This document shows positions 7,286 to 15,903 of a DNA stretch of 64,000 nucleotides, piece after piece. How positions within the stretch are numbered: position 1 is the stretch's first letter; the number at the start of each line of letters is the position of its first letter. A program made the translations under genes and the position numbers. The notes beneath the pieces are model-generated. The model was not told the origin of the DNA and made no database searches. It worked only from the letters and a program-made list of their open reading frames with translations. The stretch is from Pseudonocardia sp. MH-G8 (GTDB lineage: Bacteria; Actinomycetota; Actinomycetes; Mycobacteriales; Pseudonocardiaceae), in the NCBI RefSeq assembly GCF_002262885.1, contig NZ_NKYF01000026.1, forward strand, positions 1 through 64,000. The letters are read 5' to 3'.

Positions 7286-7947
7286 GACCTCGGCATGTCG
7301 GCGAGGGCGGCGAGGACCTCTTCGTCCGAGGTCTGGCCGAAGTCGTGATACCAGAGCCCCACCGCGCCGAAGTCCGCCGGGGCGGACAGGCACACCACCT
7401 CGTCGGCGTCCGCCTCGGCTCGCAGCGCGGCCTGGCTGTCGCGGGCGCACACCGGCGCGGCGAACACCAGGCGACGCGGGCCGGCGGCGCGGAGTTGTCC
7501 GAGTGCGGCGCGCGCGGTGACGCCGGTGGCCAGCCCGTCGTCGACGAGCAGCACGTCGCGCCCGGCGAGCGGTACCGGGTCGCGGCCCTGTCGGTAGCGC
7601 TGCAACTGGCGCCGGACTTCGGCGCGCTCCCGCTCGCAGTCCTCGCCGAGGTCGTCGGGCGTCAGCCCGAGCCTGGCCAGGGACGTCTGGTCGTAGCAGG
7701 GCGGGCCGTCGGCGGTGACCGCGCCGACGCCGAACTCGGGGTGGCGCGGGGCACCGATCTTGCGGGCCACCGCAACCTCGAGCGGTGCATCGAGGGTCTC
7801 GGCCACGCTGCGCGCGATCGGCACTCCGCCGCGCGCCAGTCCAAGCACGACCGGATCTGACCACTGCATGTCCGCAAGTCGACCTGCTAGGCGCGCCCCG
7901 GCATCGAGTCGGTCGGCGAACCTCGGGTCGTCCTCGAGCCCCGACAT
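7282..7947 (-). CDS. Phosphoribosyltransferase family protein
   Basis: 221-residue type-I PRTase-fold protein. VVLGLARGGVPIA (about residues 33-45) resembles the pyrophosphate loop region. VLLVDDGLATGVTA (about 130-143) is the PRPP-binding motif with its paired acidic residues. LRAAGPRRLVFAAPVCA and DEVVCL follow in the order expected. Actinobacterial members of this group are often found beside, or fused to, dienelactone-hydrolase or esterase domains; the substrate base is unknown. The start has the purine-rich GGAGAAGGAGCTGGAAGG upstream. It is the first gene of a leftward unit with the esterase remnant and a small protein. Confidence 0.85.
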   Translation of the reverse strand: MSGLEDDPRFADRLDAGARLAGRLADMQWSDPVVLGLARGGVPIARSVAETLDAPLEVAVARKIGAPRHPEFGVGAVTADGPPCYDQTSLARLGLTPDDLGEDCERERAEVRRQLQRYRQGRDPVPLAGRDVLLVDDGLATGVTARAALGQLRAAGPRRLVFAAPVCARDSQAALRAEADADEVVCLSAPADFGAVGLWYHDFGQTSDEEVLAALADMPRS

Positions 7948-8379
7948 CCTTCCAGCTCCTTCTCCTCCTGCCGCTCGTCGCGTTGTTCCCGGCTACCCGC
8001 CCTGGCGCGGTCTCAACGAGCCCCGGGCGACGCGTCCCTCGTTGGTGTCCCCCATCGGCAAGGTGTGGCCCGGTCCCTCCAGGCCGTTCCGGTTCCTGTG
8101 ATATGGATCGGTCACGTCCTCGCACTGAGGTGGGTGATGCGGGGCGAGTCACGTGGGGCCCATGGACGCGGCAGAGCAGGTGGTCCACGCTTGTACCGAC
8201 GGCGGGGCCGGCGCGGCGACAGGTACCGACAGGCGCGGGGGTTGACAGCGCGTGACCGGACAGGCCGATCGAGGGAGCGACCGGGTGGAATGTCGGAGCT
8301 GAGGTGTTGACCAGCGGCATAGGGGAATTCTCCGGGCTCTGCGTCGGCTCCGCTGAGGGATCGGTGCGTGTTGGGGGAC
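7948..8379. other. Divergent intergenic region
   Basis: About 430 bases between the leftward phosphoribosyltransferase unit and the rightward membrane protein gene. It must carry both promoters. No clear sigma-B-type pair was found; a partial GGGTAG on the minus strand (7998 to 7993) lacks a good -35 element. Confidence 0.4.
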
Positions 8380-9054
8380 ATGATGGTGATCGCGGTCCGT
8401 GCCCTCGGGGCAATCCTCGGCATCGTGCTCGGTGCGCTCGGGATGCTGGTGCTCTCGTCGAGAGCGATCCCGATCGTGCTCGGATCGGGTCTGATCAGTG
8501 GCCTGGTCGCCTGCTGCGCGGCGCCGTCGCTTTTTCCCCGGATTGTCGATCGCGCCGCGGGCACTCGCCTCGGCTTGGCGGGAAGGGTGGCTGCCGCCAC
8601 CGTCGTCGGTTGCTACGTCATCGCCGGGCTCGTGGCGGCGTTCGGAGGGGCAGCCCTCCTACTCGTGGTCGTTGCTGCGGCGACCGTTGCTGCCCGGCGC
8701 CGTTGGCGGGCGGGGGAGCACGGTCACGAGACTGCGGCCTGGCGGGCTGAAACTGCCTCGGCGCCGGAAGCGGGAACGCTGTCACCGCCTGCACGTATCG
8801 AGACGATGCCGATCGACGAGCTGTGCTCGGCGTGGCGGAACAGCTATCTGTTGGTGCGAGCCGGGTCCAGTCCCAGTGTGATCGAGCAGATCGCAAAGGC
8901 CCGCTGCCGTTACCTTGATGAGCTCGAACGGCGAGATCCGATTGGGTTCCGACGCTGGATTGACAGCGGGGCCCGAGCGGCAGGCGACCCGTCCCGGTTC
9001 ATCCGTGATGAACGAGGATCGACGACGGCCCGCGATGGCGAGTCGGGAACGTAG
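8380..9054 (+). CDS. Hypothetical membrane protein
   Basis: 224-residue protein. The N-terminal half is strongly hydrophobic, with about four membrane segments: residues 2-22 (AVRALGAILGIVLGALGMLV), 28-46, 68-84 and 88-103 (AAFGGAALLLVVVAAATVAA). A soluble C-terminal region follows, with IDELCSAWRNSYLLV and AKARCRYLDELERRDPIGF, a motif I have seen in small actinobacterial proteins of unknown function. An in-frame GTG at 8368 is an alternative start. No function is assigned. Confidence 0.55.
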   Translation: MMVIAVRALGAILGIVLGALGMLVLSSRAIPIVLGSGLISGLVACCAAPSLFPRIVDRAAGTRLGLAGRVAAATVVGCYVIAGLVAAFGGAALLLVVVAAATVAARRRWRAGEHGHETAAWRAETASAPEAGTLSPPARIETMPIDELCSAWRNSYLLVRAGSSPSVIEQIAKARCRYLDELERRDPIGFRRWIDSGARAAGDPSRFIRDERGSTTARDGESGT

Positions 9055-9359
9055 CAAAGATCCAGCTTCGCACCCCGTGACTCCGGTCCGATCGGTGGCG
9101 ACGCCACACGCTCGGGTGGGATTCCCCGCGGGGAGCAACCCGAGCACGCCCCACCGCCGGGGCGAGTCACCCGCGGAGCTCGCCGTGCCGCAGGTGAACA
9201 AGCCGCTGCTGCGCTACGGCATGGCATGGCCCAGCAGACACCCAACCGGGAGATGCGCGGCCAGTAACAAGACGGCGGCGGGATCTGCCACCGAGGCCAC
9301 CGCCGCGGCGATGGCCATCATGGAAGCGGTGAGCTGAAGGCTGTGGCGAGGAGCCCGAG
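9055..9359. other. Intergenic stretch with a possible decayed membrane segment
   Basis: About 305 bases. On the minus strand near 9240-9335 one frame reads MMAIAAAVASVADPAAVLLLAA, a membrane-helix-like run ended by a stop, without a start site or homologous context. It may be a relic. Confidence 0.3.
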
Positions 9360-9584
9360 ATGCCGATCATTCGAATCACGAAGCGCGGGTACGTGGGAAG
9401 GATGAGCAAGCACCAGGCCGATCCCGCCGAGCACGACCAGGATGCGGAACCGACTATGACAGCGCCGCCCGAGGAGCGACCCGACGCCGGCGCGTCGGAG
9501 CTGGAGCCTGAGGGACGCGCGGACAATCCGGACGTGATCGATACCGACGTCGACCAGGACGAACGACGCCAGCAGCACGGGTGA
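9360..9584 (+). CDS. Small acidic hypothetical protein
   Basis: 74-residue hydrophilic protein preceded by GAGGAG six bases before the ATG. It is rich in D, E, P and Q (ADPAEHDQDAEP, NPDVIDTDVDQDER) and ends in QQHG, with no membrane segment or known domain. Most third codon positions are G or C, consistent with real coding. The opposite strand has a competing open frame with hydrophobic runs, so the call is moderate. Disordered acidic proteins of this size are frequent among actinobacterial stress genes; no function can be given. Confidence 0.4.
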   Translation: MPIIRITKRGYVGRMSKHQADPAEHDQDAEPTMTAPPEERPDAGASELEPEGRADNPDVIDTDVDQDERRQQHG

Positions 9585-9924
9585 CGGCTTGCAGGTTCTC
9601 GCCGCGTCCGTGCCGGCGTGGGAGACGGCAACCGGGGCAGCGACCCCGCCGCCCCGGTTGCCCAGGGCGGCGGCGACGGAAGCACCGGGTGCCCGCTGCC
9701 CGGTCGAGTCGGTCGATCGCGCCAGCCGTGCGCGTACTGGCCGGGCTGGAGCACCCACTGCCGCCCCAAGGGCCTCAGCGTCGACATGACCCGGATGCCC
9801 ACGCGACCGAGTAGCGCTGTTGTTGCTCGCTGATCGCGATCCGAGTGTGAGGGTTCGCTACTCGTCGCACGGGTACCGCTCACCACGACGACCCGAACGG
9901 CAACTCTTTGCGAGGAGGACCCTG
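9585..9924. other. Intergenic stretch with a stress-type promoter
   Basis: About 340 bases with no supported gene. It contains the promoter candidate at 9852-9876 for the gene at 9925. Confidence 0.4.
9852..9876 (+). promoter_or_regulatory. Sigma-B-type promoter candidate
   Basis: GGTT at 9852-9855, 15-bp spacer, GGGTAC at 9871-9876. It matches GNNT-N14-16-GGGTAY and lies 48 bp before the ATG at 9925. Confidence 0.5.
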
Positions 9925-10167
9925 ATGGCGACCGGTGAGACCGGCTTCGACGACGTGAGCTTCGACCTGATCTCTGTGCAATACCACTCGCTCAAGGCCG
10001 GGCACGACTACGGCCAGTACGTGCGGGACGCGGACAACGCGGGTCGCACTGACATCGCCGACTTCTTCCGGAAGGTGATGAAGGAGGATTCGGAGCGCGC
10101 GGCGCAGTGCCACGAGTTCCTCAAGGATCTCAGCGGCTCGTCGGAGTCCGGGCCCGCCGTCTCCTGA
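9925..10167 (+). CDS. Small helical protein of unknown function
   Basis: 80-residue acidic protein with GAGGAGG nine bases before the ATG. The sequence reads as two amphipathic helices, VQYHSLKAGHDYGQYVRDA and IADFFRKVMKEDSERAAQCH, joined by a short turn. Histidines and acidic residues are spaced much as in ferritin-like helical hairpins, but one hairpin is too short for a di-iron site without dimerisation. A sigma-B-type promoter candidate lies upstream, suggesting a stress role. No named family was recognised. Confidence 0.65.
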   Translation: MATGETGFDDVSFDLISVQYHSLKAGHDYGQYVRDADNAGRTDIADFFRKVMKEDSERAAQCHEFLKDLSGSSESGPAVS

Positions 10168-10479
10168 CCACAGGGCCCGCACGGCGATGATCGTGCGCAC
10201 GGCCAACGGCGGCCCGCCCTGGGTCTGTTCCTGCTCATGCTGGTCGGCCAGGCCGTCGCCGGGCAGGCCCAGCAGCAGCCCTCCCACCTCATGATCGGAG
10301 TTTCGGCGCCTCCTCGGGTCGGACTTAGCACGGGTCGGAATCGCCCGTTCTCGCGCCGAAACCCTGATCATGCACGCCACCTCGCCTCCGGTGGCGTCCC
10401 GCTTGGCCGCGCCGGGTGCCGCGCCCCCGACCTCGCGGAGCGCCTCGTGCAGCTGCTGGGCTGGCTGCTCGGAAGGTCG
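10168..10479. other. Convergent intergenic region
   Basis: About 310 bases between the end of the rightward small gene and the end of the leftward membrane gene. No gene or clear terminator hairpin was identified. Confidence 0.4.
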
Positions 10480-10959
10480 TCACCTTCGGTTCGGGAGGGC
10501 GAGTTCCCACACCGCGGCGGTGGTGAGCCCGAAGGCCAGGTGCGGGATGAGGTCGGAGACCCATGAGCTCGCGGACCACGAGCGCGGATCGGAGATGCCC
10601 AGCGCGGCCATCGGGCCGCTGGTGCCGACGTTCGCGGCCAGCCCGGCTCCGATGCCGAGCACCGGCAGCGGGACGCCGTCGAGTCGCGGGCGCACCAGCC
10701 CGTACGCGAGCCCGGTGCAGAGGCCCGCGGCGATCCCCATCAGCGCACCGAGCCCCGAGCGGCGGTTGCTCGCCGACTGGCTGTCCGGGCCCTCTGAGGA
10801 CAGGGTGCTGTGCGCCAACTCCTCGGTCTTGCGCACCGTCTCCTCGGGCGTGGAGCTCGAGGGCCGGGCGCGTACGACCATGTCGAGGTAGGTGACGAGA
10901 TTCAATGCGGTGGTGCCGGCGGCTCCGGCGGCGAGTCCGGCCAGGAGTGATCGGTTCAT
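10480..10959 (-). CDS. Hypothetical membrane protein (YagU/DUF1440-like)
   Basis: 159-residue protein beginning MNRSLLAGLAAGAAGTTALN. There is one N-terminal glycine/alanine helix, a polar stretch with TVRKTEELAHS, and three further hydrophobic segments: GALMGIAAGLCTGLAYGLV, VLGIGAGLAANVGTSGPMAA and LIPHLAFGLTTAAVWEL. The arrangement resembles small DUF1440-type inner-membrane proteins, as does the protein at 60712-61152. The ATG at 10959 starts at the first helix; codons further upstream are arginine-rich and not family-like. No partner or role is evident. Confidence 0.6.
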   Translation of the reverse strand: MNRSLLAGLAAGAAGTTALNLVTYLDMVVRARPSSSTPEETVRKTEELAHSTLSSEGPDSQSASNRRSGLGALMGIAAGLCTGLAYGLVRPRLDGVPLPVLGIGAGLAANVGTSGPMAALGISDPRSWSASSWVSDLIPHLAFGLTTAAVWELALPNRR

Positions 10960-11101
10960 TGGCACGGGCTTCCCAGCCCGTGACCGGTTACTCCTCTGCG
11001 TGCCCGCACCGCGGGCTCGGAACTCCGACCGGAAGCGCAGCATCATCCGGCTCCGGTCGGGGAACCCGTCGACGAGCCGACCCGCACCCCACAACAGGAG
11101 C

Positions 11102-12671
11102 ATGCTGTGCCGTTGTTATCCCACCCTGCCCGGCGACATCGACCACCTCATCGCCGACGACCACGCGGTCGTCGAGCGCCAGTTCCAGCACCTGGAGGCC
11201 GGTCATGGCGATCGCCGGGTGCTCGTCGACCAGGTGGCCTTCGAGCTCGCGCTGCATGCCGACGCCGAGGAGCGCGTGCTCTACCCGGCGATGGCCGAAG
11301 CCGGCGAGAACGGCCGAGTCCGAGCACGCGCGCGCCGAGCACCAGGAGGCCAAGGAGCTCCTGGTGACGCTGAGCAACGCCGACCCGGGCGACCCCGAGT
11401 TCGAGCAGGCGCTGGGCACGCTCATCCCCGCGATCCGCGAGCACGTGATGGAGGAGGAGCAGCAGAACCTGCCGGCGTTCCGCGCCGCGGTGGGGTCCGA
11501 GCGGATGGCAGCGCTGGGTAAGGAGTTCCTGGCCGCCAAGCGCGCCGCCCCGACCTTCGCGCATCCGAATGCGCCGTCCAGCGGCGCCGGGCACAAGCTC
11601 CTCGATGCCGGCGCGAAGGCGGTGGACAAGGTCCGGGACATGTCCTCCGGGCGGGTGAAGCATCTGGCGACCGATCCGTCCGGCCGCCTCGATCCGCAGG
11701 CTCAGCGCATCCTGGACACCTTCGGCGCGCTCGGCCCGCAGCCCTTCGAGATCCTCGAGCCCGATCAAGCCCGCCGCCAGCCCACCCCGGTCGACGCGGT
11801 CATGAAGATCCTCCAGGAGGACGGGAGGCCGACCGACCCGGAGCCCGTCGGCAGGGTCGAGGACATGAGCATCGATGTGCCCGCCGGTTCGCTCGGCGTA
11901 CGTGTCTACTGGCCCGCCGACGCAGGCGATGGCCCCCTGCCGGTCGTGCTGTGGATCCACGGCGGTGGTTGGGTGCTGTTCACCGTCGACACCTACGACG
12001 CCTCCTGCCGCGGGATCGCGAACAAGACCGGCGCGATCGTGGTGTCTCCGGAGTACCGTCGCGCGCCCGAGCACGTGTTCCCCGCCGCCCACGACGATGT
12101 GCTGGCGACCTACCGCTGGATCCGTGACAACGCCGAGGGTCTGGGCGGCGATCCAGCCCGGATCGGGATCGGCGGGGAGTCCGTCGGCGGGAACATGGCC
12201 GCGGCGACCTGCCTGCAGCTTCTGGGCGCCGCCGAGTCGCTGCCCGTCGCGCAGGTCCTGGTCTACCCGCTGACGACCGGCGAGCAGTTCGGCGAGTCGA
12301 TGGCCGATGCCGCCGATGCCCGCCCGCTGAACCGGCCGCTGCTGTCCTGGATGGCGATGCACGCGTTCGAGGGCGTACCCGGCGCCGCTTCTGATCCGCG
12401 CGCCGACCTGCTGTCGGTGCCCTCCGAGCGGCTCGCCGGGATGCCGCCCACCCTGGTGATCACCGACGAGCGCGATGTGCTGCGCAGTCAGGGCGAGGAG
12501 TTCGCCCGGCACCTCGAGCAGGCCGGCGTGCCGGTCACCGCAACTCGCTACGACGGCGTCATGCACGAGTTCTTAGGCGCAGCCGCGGTGCTGGACAAGG
12601 CCGAGCAGGCCCAACGCGAGGCCGCCGAACACCTCCGGACCGCCTTCACAGCGCCGGCCGGAGTGCACTGA
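11102..12671 (+). pseudogene. Hemerythrin HHE domain fused to an alpha/beta hydrolase, frameshifted
   Basis: From an ATG at 11102 (AGGAG upstream) the frame encodes a hemerythrin cation-binding domain: IDHLIADDHAVVERQF, then LHADAEERVLYPAMAEAGENG. At about 11310-11320 the reading shifts by one base and continues as ESEHARAEHQEAKELL, AIREHVMEEEQQNLPAF and a linker like that in the hemerythrin protein at 22301. An HSL-type hydrolase follows: oxyanion HGGGW, YRRAPEHVFPAA, nucleophile elbow GESVGGN, acid ITDERDVL and histidine DGVMHEF. The second frame is open to 12671. An intact gene would encode about 520 residues. Either the gene is broken, the base is a sequencing error, or the parts are made separately. 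Confidence 0.75.
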
Positions 12672-12683
12672 GCTGAGTGGTCG

Positions 12684-12711
12684 GCGGCGGGGCCGGAATC
12701 GGCCCCGCCGC
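12684..12711 (+). terminator. Strong GC hairpin, probable terminator
   Basis: A perfect 12-bp stem, GCGGCGGGGCCG with CGGCCCCGCCGC, closes a GAAT loop, starting 13 bp after the hydrolase stop. The palindrome would also serve the convergent leftward gene ending at 12965. Confidence 0.75.
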
Positions 12712-12964
12712 GCTAGCCGGACGTCGTCTCGGAGCCGCTCGGTCGCCCGGCCGTTCGCGGGCGGCCCTCCGGCCGCGCCACGACGTCCACGCCATCGCCG
12801 ATGCTCGAGAACTCGGAACTCGCCGTCGGGCAGGCCGCCCAGCGCCTCTTCGTGGTCGACCGGCGCCTGCCGGGGGTGAGCATGACCCGCTACGCCGGGA
12901 GCTGGAACCAGGCTGGTCATCCCTTCCTGGCTCGCCGCCGGAATCAGGCCGGGGTGCGCAACGT
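12712..12964. other. Convergent intergenic region
   Basis: A 55-codon plus-strand frame (12800-12968, ending ...AGVRNV) has G/C-rich third positions and might be a relic. It has no recognisable start signal or family and overlaps the stop of the leftward gene, so it is not called. Confidence 0.3.
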
Positions 12965-14080
12965 CTAGTCCCGCCGCAGCCGGACCGGGCCGGCGTCGAT
13001 GGCGACGCGGAACAGCGAGTACGGGTATCGCCGCAGATCCTCACCGCCCTGGTACTTCGCCTGCCGGTAGAGCTGGTTGGCCGTCACGTACAGGTACCCG
13101 TCGGCGACCGACAGGGTGTCCGGCCAGAGCAGGCGGGCGTCGTGCACGACGGTCTCGAGAGTGCCGTCGGATGTGCGCCGCATGACGGCGTTGTGCTCGC
13201 CGTCGGTGAGGTAGATGCGGCCGGTGTCGTCGGTCTCGAGCCCGTCGCCGGACGCACCCTTGTCGCCCTCGTCGACGACCGTCGCGGCGACGTCCTCGTC
13301 GGGGACCGACCGGTCGGCCAGCGCAGCGGCGGACACGCTGTACCACCGCCGGGACGCGAGCGCGCAGTAGTAGAGGCGCGAACCGTCGGCGGCGATCGCG
13401 ATGCCGTCTGCGCCCATCATGACCGGCCGCGGCAGCCCGTCGGGTGGACGTTCCATGAACACCCGGCCCTCGACGATGGGGATGAAGTCCGGCGGCTGCT
13501 CGGCCTTCGTGGTCGGGTGGTCGTGCAGCCGCCGCCATGCCTCACCGCTGGTCAGGTCGACTACGATGATCCCGTTCGGTCCCTGGTCCGAGGAGTCGGT
13601 GATGAACGCGACCCCGGCTTCGCCCCGGCGCAGGTCGAACCGCACGTCGTTGAGGTACGTGGTGTCGAGTGCCACGTGCGGGTCGAAAACGATCGTCTGC
13701 GCGACAGTGTTCGTGTCCAGGTCGACGCGGACGAGCTTCGGCCCGCCCGGCTTCGTCGGCTGCATCATCGGGCTGCCGGTGTCGAGGATCCACAGCCGGT
13801 CGGCCGGGTCGACGACGATGCTCTGCACCGACACCAGCGCGTTCGCGTCGTCGTCGCCCGATGGGGAGTTCCACGCCTCGTCGGGGAACGGGACCGGACG
13901 GCCGTCGCGCAGCTCGACAACGGTGGCCGGTACCTCGTCGCCCCACTTCGGGTAGTTGACGAACACCCGCCCGGACCGGGAGACGCTCACCCCTGTCGGC
14001 ATCGGTCCTTCGTCGAAGGTGTGCACCGTCTCGAGCTCGCCGACGGCCTCGTCGGTCGGCTGCCTCATAGTGGTGCTCAC
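12965..14080 (-). CDS. Major royal jelly protein / Yellow-family beta-propeller protein
   Basis: 371-residue protein of the MRJP/Yellow family, a six-bladed propeller related to gluconolactonases and SMP30. Family signatures are PTGVSVSRSGRVFVNYPKW near residue 28, LWILDTGSP near 96, YLNDVRFD, AFITDSS, GADGIAIAADGSRLYYCALASRRWY and the C-terminal LSVADGYLYVTANQL. Bacterial members are usually exported, but no signal peptide is visible at the chosen ATG. It is transcribed alone. Substrate is unknown; a sugar-lactone or small-molecule binding role is inferred from the fold only. Confidence 0.85.
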   Translation of the reverse strand: MSTTMRQPTDEAVGELETVHTFDEGPMPTGVSVSRSGRVFVNYPKWGDEVPATVVELRDGRPVPFPDEAWNSPSGDDDANALVSVQSIVVDPADRLWILDTGSPMMQPTKPGGPKLVRVDLDTNTVAQTIVFDPHVALDTTYLNDVRFDLRRGEAGVAFITDSSDQGPNGIIVVDLTSGEAWRRLHDHPTTKAEQPPDFIPIVEGRVFMERPPDGLPRPVMMGADGIAIAADGSRLYYCALASRRWYSVSAAALADRSVPDEDVAATVVDEGDKGASGDGLETDDTGRIYLTDGEHNAVMRRTSDGTLETVVHDARLLWPDTLSVADGYLYVTANQLYRQAKYQGGEDLRRYPYSLFRVAIDAGPVRLRRD

Positions 14081-14460
14081 GCCGCCACTGCCCGGCGGCG
14101 TTGTGGGCCTGGTAGCCGTCCGCGTACCACAGCCTTCATGGGGCAGGCCTCCAAGACGTCGGGTTGCCCGCGACCTTCTTGTCTGCGGCCGCGTCTATGA
14201 CTCGCCTACCCGCGTAGGGCGGCGGGAATCGGCCTCGGGTGATTCGTCCCCGTTCGGCTCAGGGCGCGTCGACGCACCCTGGCGGGGCTCGCACCGGGCT
14301 GTTGCCGCTTTCTGGACGCCGTGCTCACATCGGTGGTCTTCGCTGCAGCCGGTGCCGACCTTGCGGTTCGGCAACGGTCCGGGCCGGGCGCCGCCGGGAC
14401 GTTTCGCACCGCTGCGACCCCGGGCACCGCCTCTCGATCAGGGACGATGAGGAGGCGGGC
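14081..14460. other. Divergent intergenic region
   Basis: About 380 bases between the leftward propeller gene and the rightward transporter. Promoters for both must lie here. Only the GGAGG ribosome-binding site before 14461 is clear. Confidence 0.4.
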
Positions 14461-15897
14461 ATGACCACATCCGGTGACGGCGGTCGAGCCGTGGTCGAGC
14501 GGTTCCCCAGCAAGCACCTGGCGCGGCCGGAGGTTCGGCCGCTCCCGGAGCCGCCGCGCTCGACGTGGCGGATCATTGGCCCCGGGGTGATCGCGGCCGG
14601 GGTCGGGCTCGCGTCCGGAGAGTTCGTCCTGTTCCCCTACATCGCCTCGCAGGTGGGCCTGGTGTTCGTCTGGGCCGCGCTCGTGGGCCTGGCCACCCAG
14701 TTCTTCCTCAATATGGAGATCGAGCGCTACACGCTGGCCACCGGGGAGACCGCGCTCACCGGGTTCAGTCGGTTCTGGCGGCACTGGGGTCTGGTGTTCG
14801 CGGTGATGACGTACTTCGCGAACCTGTGGCCGGGCTGGGCGACCAGCTCGGCGACGCTCGTCACGTACTTGTGGGGCGGCGATGTGCGGTGGGTCGCGAT
14901 CGGGATGCTGGTCGCGATCGCGTTGATCCTCACCCTCGCGCCGGTCGTCTACGTCGCCCTGGAGCGGGCCGAGATGCTGAAGGTCGCGGCCGTGTTCGTG
15001 TTGCTGGTCGTCGGCGCGCTGTTCGCGATCTCCGCCGACGCGTGGCGCGATCTGCCCCAGGTCGTCACCGACGCCGGGGTGCCGGTGAGCGAGCTCGGCT
15101 TCGCGCTGCTGCTCGGTGCACTGGCGTTCGCCGGTGCCGGTGGCGGGCAGAACCTGGTGCAGAGCAACTGGATCCGGGACAAGGGCTTCGGGATGGGGCG
15201 TTACGTCCCGCGGATCGCCAGCCCGGTGACCGGTCAGCCGGAGGCGGCGCCGAGCACTGGTTTCGTCTTCGAGACGAGCGAGGAGAACCTGAACCGCTGG
15301 CGCTCGTGGTGGCGCTTCGCGAACCGGGAGCAGCTGTACACGTTCGTGCTCATCACGTTCGTGTCGATCCTGTTCACCTCGCTGCTGTCGTATTCGACCG
15401 TCTTCGGCCTGCCCGACCTGCCGGACGACATCGGCTTCATCCAGGTGCAAGGCGAGCAGCTCAGCGCGACCGTCGGGCCCTGGTTCGGTGTCTTCTTCTG
15501 GTTCATCGGCGCGTTCGCGCTGTTCGCCGCCGCGCTCGGCATCGTCGATTACACGAGCAGGCTCGCCGCCGACGTGCTCAAGACGTCCTACATGCGGCGG
15601 GCCAAGGAGAGCACGCTCTACTTCGTGCTGGTCTGGGGCCTCGTGCTCATCGGCTGTGTCGTGCTGCTCATAGGGATTTCCCAGCCGATCGTGCTGCTGG
15701 TGATCTCCGCCTGCGTCGGTGGCGCGATGATGGTCATCTACTCGGCACTGCTCATCGTGCTCAACCGGAAGGTGTTGCCCGCCGAGATCGGCATCACGAC
15801 GGGGCGCGTCGCGGTGCTGGTGTGGGCGTTCCTCCTCTTCGGAGTGCTGTCGGTGCTCACGATCATCGACCAGGTCGGCGGGATGCTCGGAGGCTGA
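14461..15897 (+). CDS. Nramp-like divalent metal transporter family protein
   Basis: 478-residue polytopic membrane protein with about 11 membrane segments. GPGVIAAGVGLASGEFVLFPYIAS occurs near residue 40, where canonical Nramp proteins have the DPGN metal-site motif of helix 1. Here it reads GVGLASGE, so the usual D and N ligands are not conserved, as in the distant actinobacterial branch of the family. NMEIERYTLATGETALTGF and AGAGGGQNLVQSNWIRDKGFGM fit helices 3 and 6. The ATG at 14461 has GGAGG upstream. Manganese or iron transport cannot be assumed. Its stop is 6 bp from the convergent fdhD stop. Confidence 0.75.
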   Translation: MTTSGDGGRAVVERFPSKHLARPEVRPLPEPPRSTWRIIGPGVIAAGVGLASGEFVLFPYIASQVGLVFVWAALVGLATQFFLNMEIERYTLATGETALTGFSRFWRHWGLVFAVMTYFANLWPGWATSSATLVTYLWGGDVRWVAIGMLVAIALILTLAPVVYVALERAEMLKVAAVFVLLVVGALFAISADAWRDLPQVVTDAGVPVSELGFALLLGALAFAGAGGGQNLVQSNWIRDKGFGMGRYVPRIASPVTGQPEAAPSTGFVFETSEENLNRWRSWWRFANREQLYTFVLITFVSILFTSLLSYSTVFGLPDLPDDIGFIQVQGEQLSATVGPWFGVFFWFIGAFALFAAALGIVDYTSRLAADVLKTSYMRRAKESTLYFVLVWGLVLIGCVVLLIGISQPIVLLVISACVGGAMMVIYSALLIVLNRKVLPAEIGITTGRVAVLVWAFLLFGVLSVLTIIDQVGGMLGG

Positions 15898-15903
15898 CCG
15901 TCG

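Noticed and set aside
12800..12968. 55-codon plus-strand frame between the hydrolase and propeller genes
   Set aside because: Reasonable codon use but no start signal or family, and it overlaps the stop of the opposite gene; too weak to call.
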